Shown: positions 17,486-19,179 of the stretch, in pieces
Layout: each line of letters begins with the position of its first letter
Numbering within the stretch: position 1 is the stretch's first letter
DNA from: Podochytrium sp. JEL0797
Taxonomy: Eukaryota; Chytridiomycota; Chytridiomycetes; Chytridiales; Chytriomycetaceae
Direction: 5' to 3'
Assembly: GCA_027596195.1 (NCBI GenBank)
Contig: JADGJG010000457.1
Span: 1-19,179, forward strand
Length of the DNA: 19,179 nucleotides
Notes under the pieces: generated by a model
The model's input: the letters and a program-made list of their open reading frames with translations, nothing else
Told to the model about the DNA's origin: nothing
Databases searched by the model: none
Made by a program: the position numbers and the translations under genes

Positions 17486-19179
17486 TTATGCCTTTGGCTT
17501 GTGCAGTCTCAAAGCCACATAAAACAAGACGCGGTAAAACAAAACCAACGCAACCAAGCACACTGCCGATAACGCGTAACTGAACTCAGAATACCCATAT
17601 TGCAACAACACATCCTCTCCACTAAATGTACACGCATCGGCCCCACCACTCGAAGGCACCAGACAAAAACACGCGGTCGAATTCGCGATCGGCGCACACG
17701 TGAACGTCAATCCCGAAAACTCGTTCCCCACCAGTGCTTTCCACGCCCACTTCTGGTAATTCCAATACGTGAAAGTGTACTTCCAAAAGGCTGGGATATT
17801 CTCATTCACAAGGAATCCATGCGTCACCATTTCGATTCCGCCAAACAGGGAGGCTACCGTGAGTGCAACAACAAAAATCGGGAAGACGGCTGCAATCAGA
17901 ACGGTGAAGGACTCGGCAACATACAATGCGAGCCAGAAGAACAGGACAAACTTGAAGAAGTGGGACGCGCCGCCGTGGAACGAGCTCAAGAAGTAAAAGG
18001 GCGTGGAGAAGCCGAACGCAAGGAGGAGTACAAATGGCACTGAAGTTAGGGTGTTGGCCACAACGTATGCGCCAACCGAGTAAGTGCGGTTCAGTCTCTC
18101 GCGTTTGAAAACGAGACGTTCTTCGAGGACGGCAGGAATTCCAGCGACGGCCATGAACCCCAAGAAAGCGATAGAGAGAAAGATTGCCATCAATCGCGGT
18201 TGGACGGTACCTTGGTCCAGACTGAGTTGAAACCACGTGGTCCCCATGAGGACGGCCATGGCCACGTACAAAATCAGACGCATCCAAAACATGAGAATGT
18301 TTTTGAGCGCGTTGGAAAAGTTGCGACGGATCAGGATCTCAACTTGCTTGAAGCAGGAATGGACGTAATCCAATCTCTGACAGTAAACAAACGCGTCCGT
18401 GATTGAGTCGTCTGGCTTTTTGAGTTCCATGTCGACGGAAGATTTTGCGTCCGCGTGGTTTCCGGATTCTTGCCAAGACGAAACGAAGGTGTCGATGTGC
18501 TGGTTCGCTTTCGCTTCGTCTCCAAGAAAATCGACATTGACATCTATCGAAACAAAAATCAATCAAACGCTCACGAGGATCAGAGCGGAACAAACTCACA
18601 ATCCAATACAGCGTCGGGAACATTCACATACGCCGGGATTTCATGACCAATGCAGTTGAAATACGCGACTTCGGATCCATCGTTCTTTCCAAAGTAGATC
18701 GTGTTTCCGCGAGCAAGAAAGAGCACCTTGTCAAAGAGGCGATACGTGCTTGGGGAGGGCTGATGAATACTGCACACCACCGGGCAAGAATTCTTGGCGG
18801 CGAGATTCTTGATGCTCTCCATGACCTTGAACGAAGCCGCCGAGTCCAGTCCACTGGTTGGTTCGTCCAAAAACATGACCCGAGGCTCCTTGACGAGTTG
18901 GACAGCGATCGAGAGGACGGCGCTTTTCTCCACCCGAGATTCCGCGAGAAAACACGTCACCGACAACCGAGTCTGCACACTTGACGAGTCCAAACTGAAT
19001 CAACAGAGATTCGATTTTGTTGTTGCGGTCCTGCTTTGGCATGGATGGCAAGTTCAGCTCCACGGCCCAGCCCAGGGTCTCGCGAACAGTGAAGCAACCG
19101 ATGAGAGAGTCGTCTTGGGTCACGTAAGAATTCTTCTTCATGGGTCGTTCCATGCCATCCAAGAGCACTCGGCCTTGAA
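17486..19179 (-). CDS. ABCG-family half-transporter (5' truncated by the window), with an apparent frameshift
   Basis: Order on the minus strand: ATPase domain, then membrane domain, as in ABCG/White half-transporters, which dimerise to export lipids, sterols, pigments or drugs. Coding sequence runs 19179-18600 and 18543-17486, with a 56-nt intron at 18544-18599. Visible motifs: Q-loop region NSYVTQDD, signature ISGGEKRR, Walker B RVMFLDEPTSGLDS with D-loop, and H-loop CSIHQPS. The membrane part shows several hydrophobic helices, including the conserved FKRERLNRTYSVGAY region and an extracellular loop with four or more Cys (FTCAPIANSTACFC). It ends LRLHKPKA. The Walker A part lies beyond the window. 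Just after ISGGEKRR (about 18913-18921) the frame changes: the next conserved residues (SIAVQLVKEPRVMF) continue in another frame, with no room for an intron. This is either a base-call error or a real disabling mutation. The rest of the gene is open. Confidence 0.85.

Overview
The window is nuclear DNA from a eukaryote with compact, intron-rich genes. Almost every gene is interrupted by GT-AG introns of about 43-95 nt, many with a CTRAY-type branch point, and neighbouring genes lie tens to a few hundred bases apart. A BBSome subunit (BBS9) indicates a ciliated cell. A WSC-type wall sensor, the short fungal-style introns and a fungal-like homeobox gene point to a walled fungal relative. The best fit is a flagellated, early-diverging (chytrid-like) fungus or a close holomycotan. 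This placement is inference from gene content and gene structure, not from a search.

Layout. (1) 1-2741, plus: 3' end of a large FERM-MyTH4-FERM protein, probably an unconventional myosin tail. (2) 2857-4195, plus: unrecognised coiled-coil protein of 390 aa. (3) 4258-7189, plus: BBS9/PTHB1, 11 exons, 808 aa. (4) 7221-9498, minus: TBC1D19-like TBC-domain protein, 8 exons, 602 aa, tail-to-tail with BBS9 with only 31 bp between stop codons. (5) 9866-10657, plus: homeodomain protein, divergent from TBC1D19. (6) about 10749-11368, minus: decayed copy of the ABCG gene found at the right edge. (7) 11632-13246, minus: WSC-domain single-pass membrane protein. (8) 13861-15753, plus: PUF60-like splicing factor (RRM-RRM-UHM). 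(9) 15903-17092, plus: stand-alone nucleoplasmin-like acidic histone chaperone, 8 exons. (10) 17486-19179, minus: ABCG half-transporter, running off the right edge and carrying an apparent frameshift in its signature-motif region.

Exon models were built by hand: GT/AG boundaries were chosen so that reading phase is kept and the joined protein matches known families. Every complete model sums to a multiple of three. They are predictions without transcript support. The genes do not form one pathway. BBS9 and the TBC protein both belong to ciliary or vesicle-trafficking families, and PUF60 and the nucleoplasmin-like protein are nuclear.

I did not find a clear new multi-gene system. The points most worth a second look are the ABCG duplicate that kept an intron and lost its middle between short matching sequences, the frameshift in the remaining ABCG copy, the overlapping 3' ends of BBS9 and TBC1D19, the apparently non-catalytic TBC domain, the nucleoplasmin-like chaperone without an FKBP domain, and a hairpin over the likely branch point of the one long PUF60 intron.
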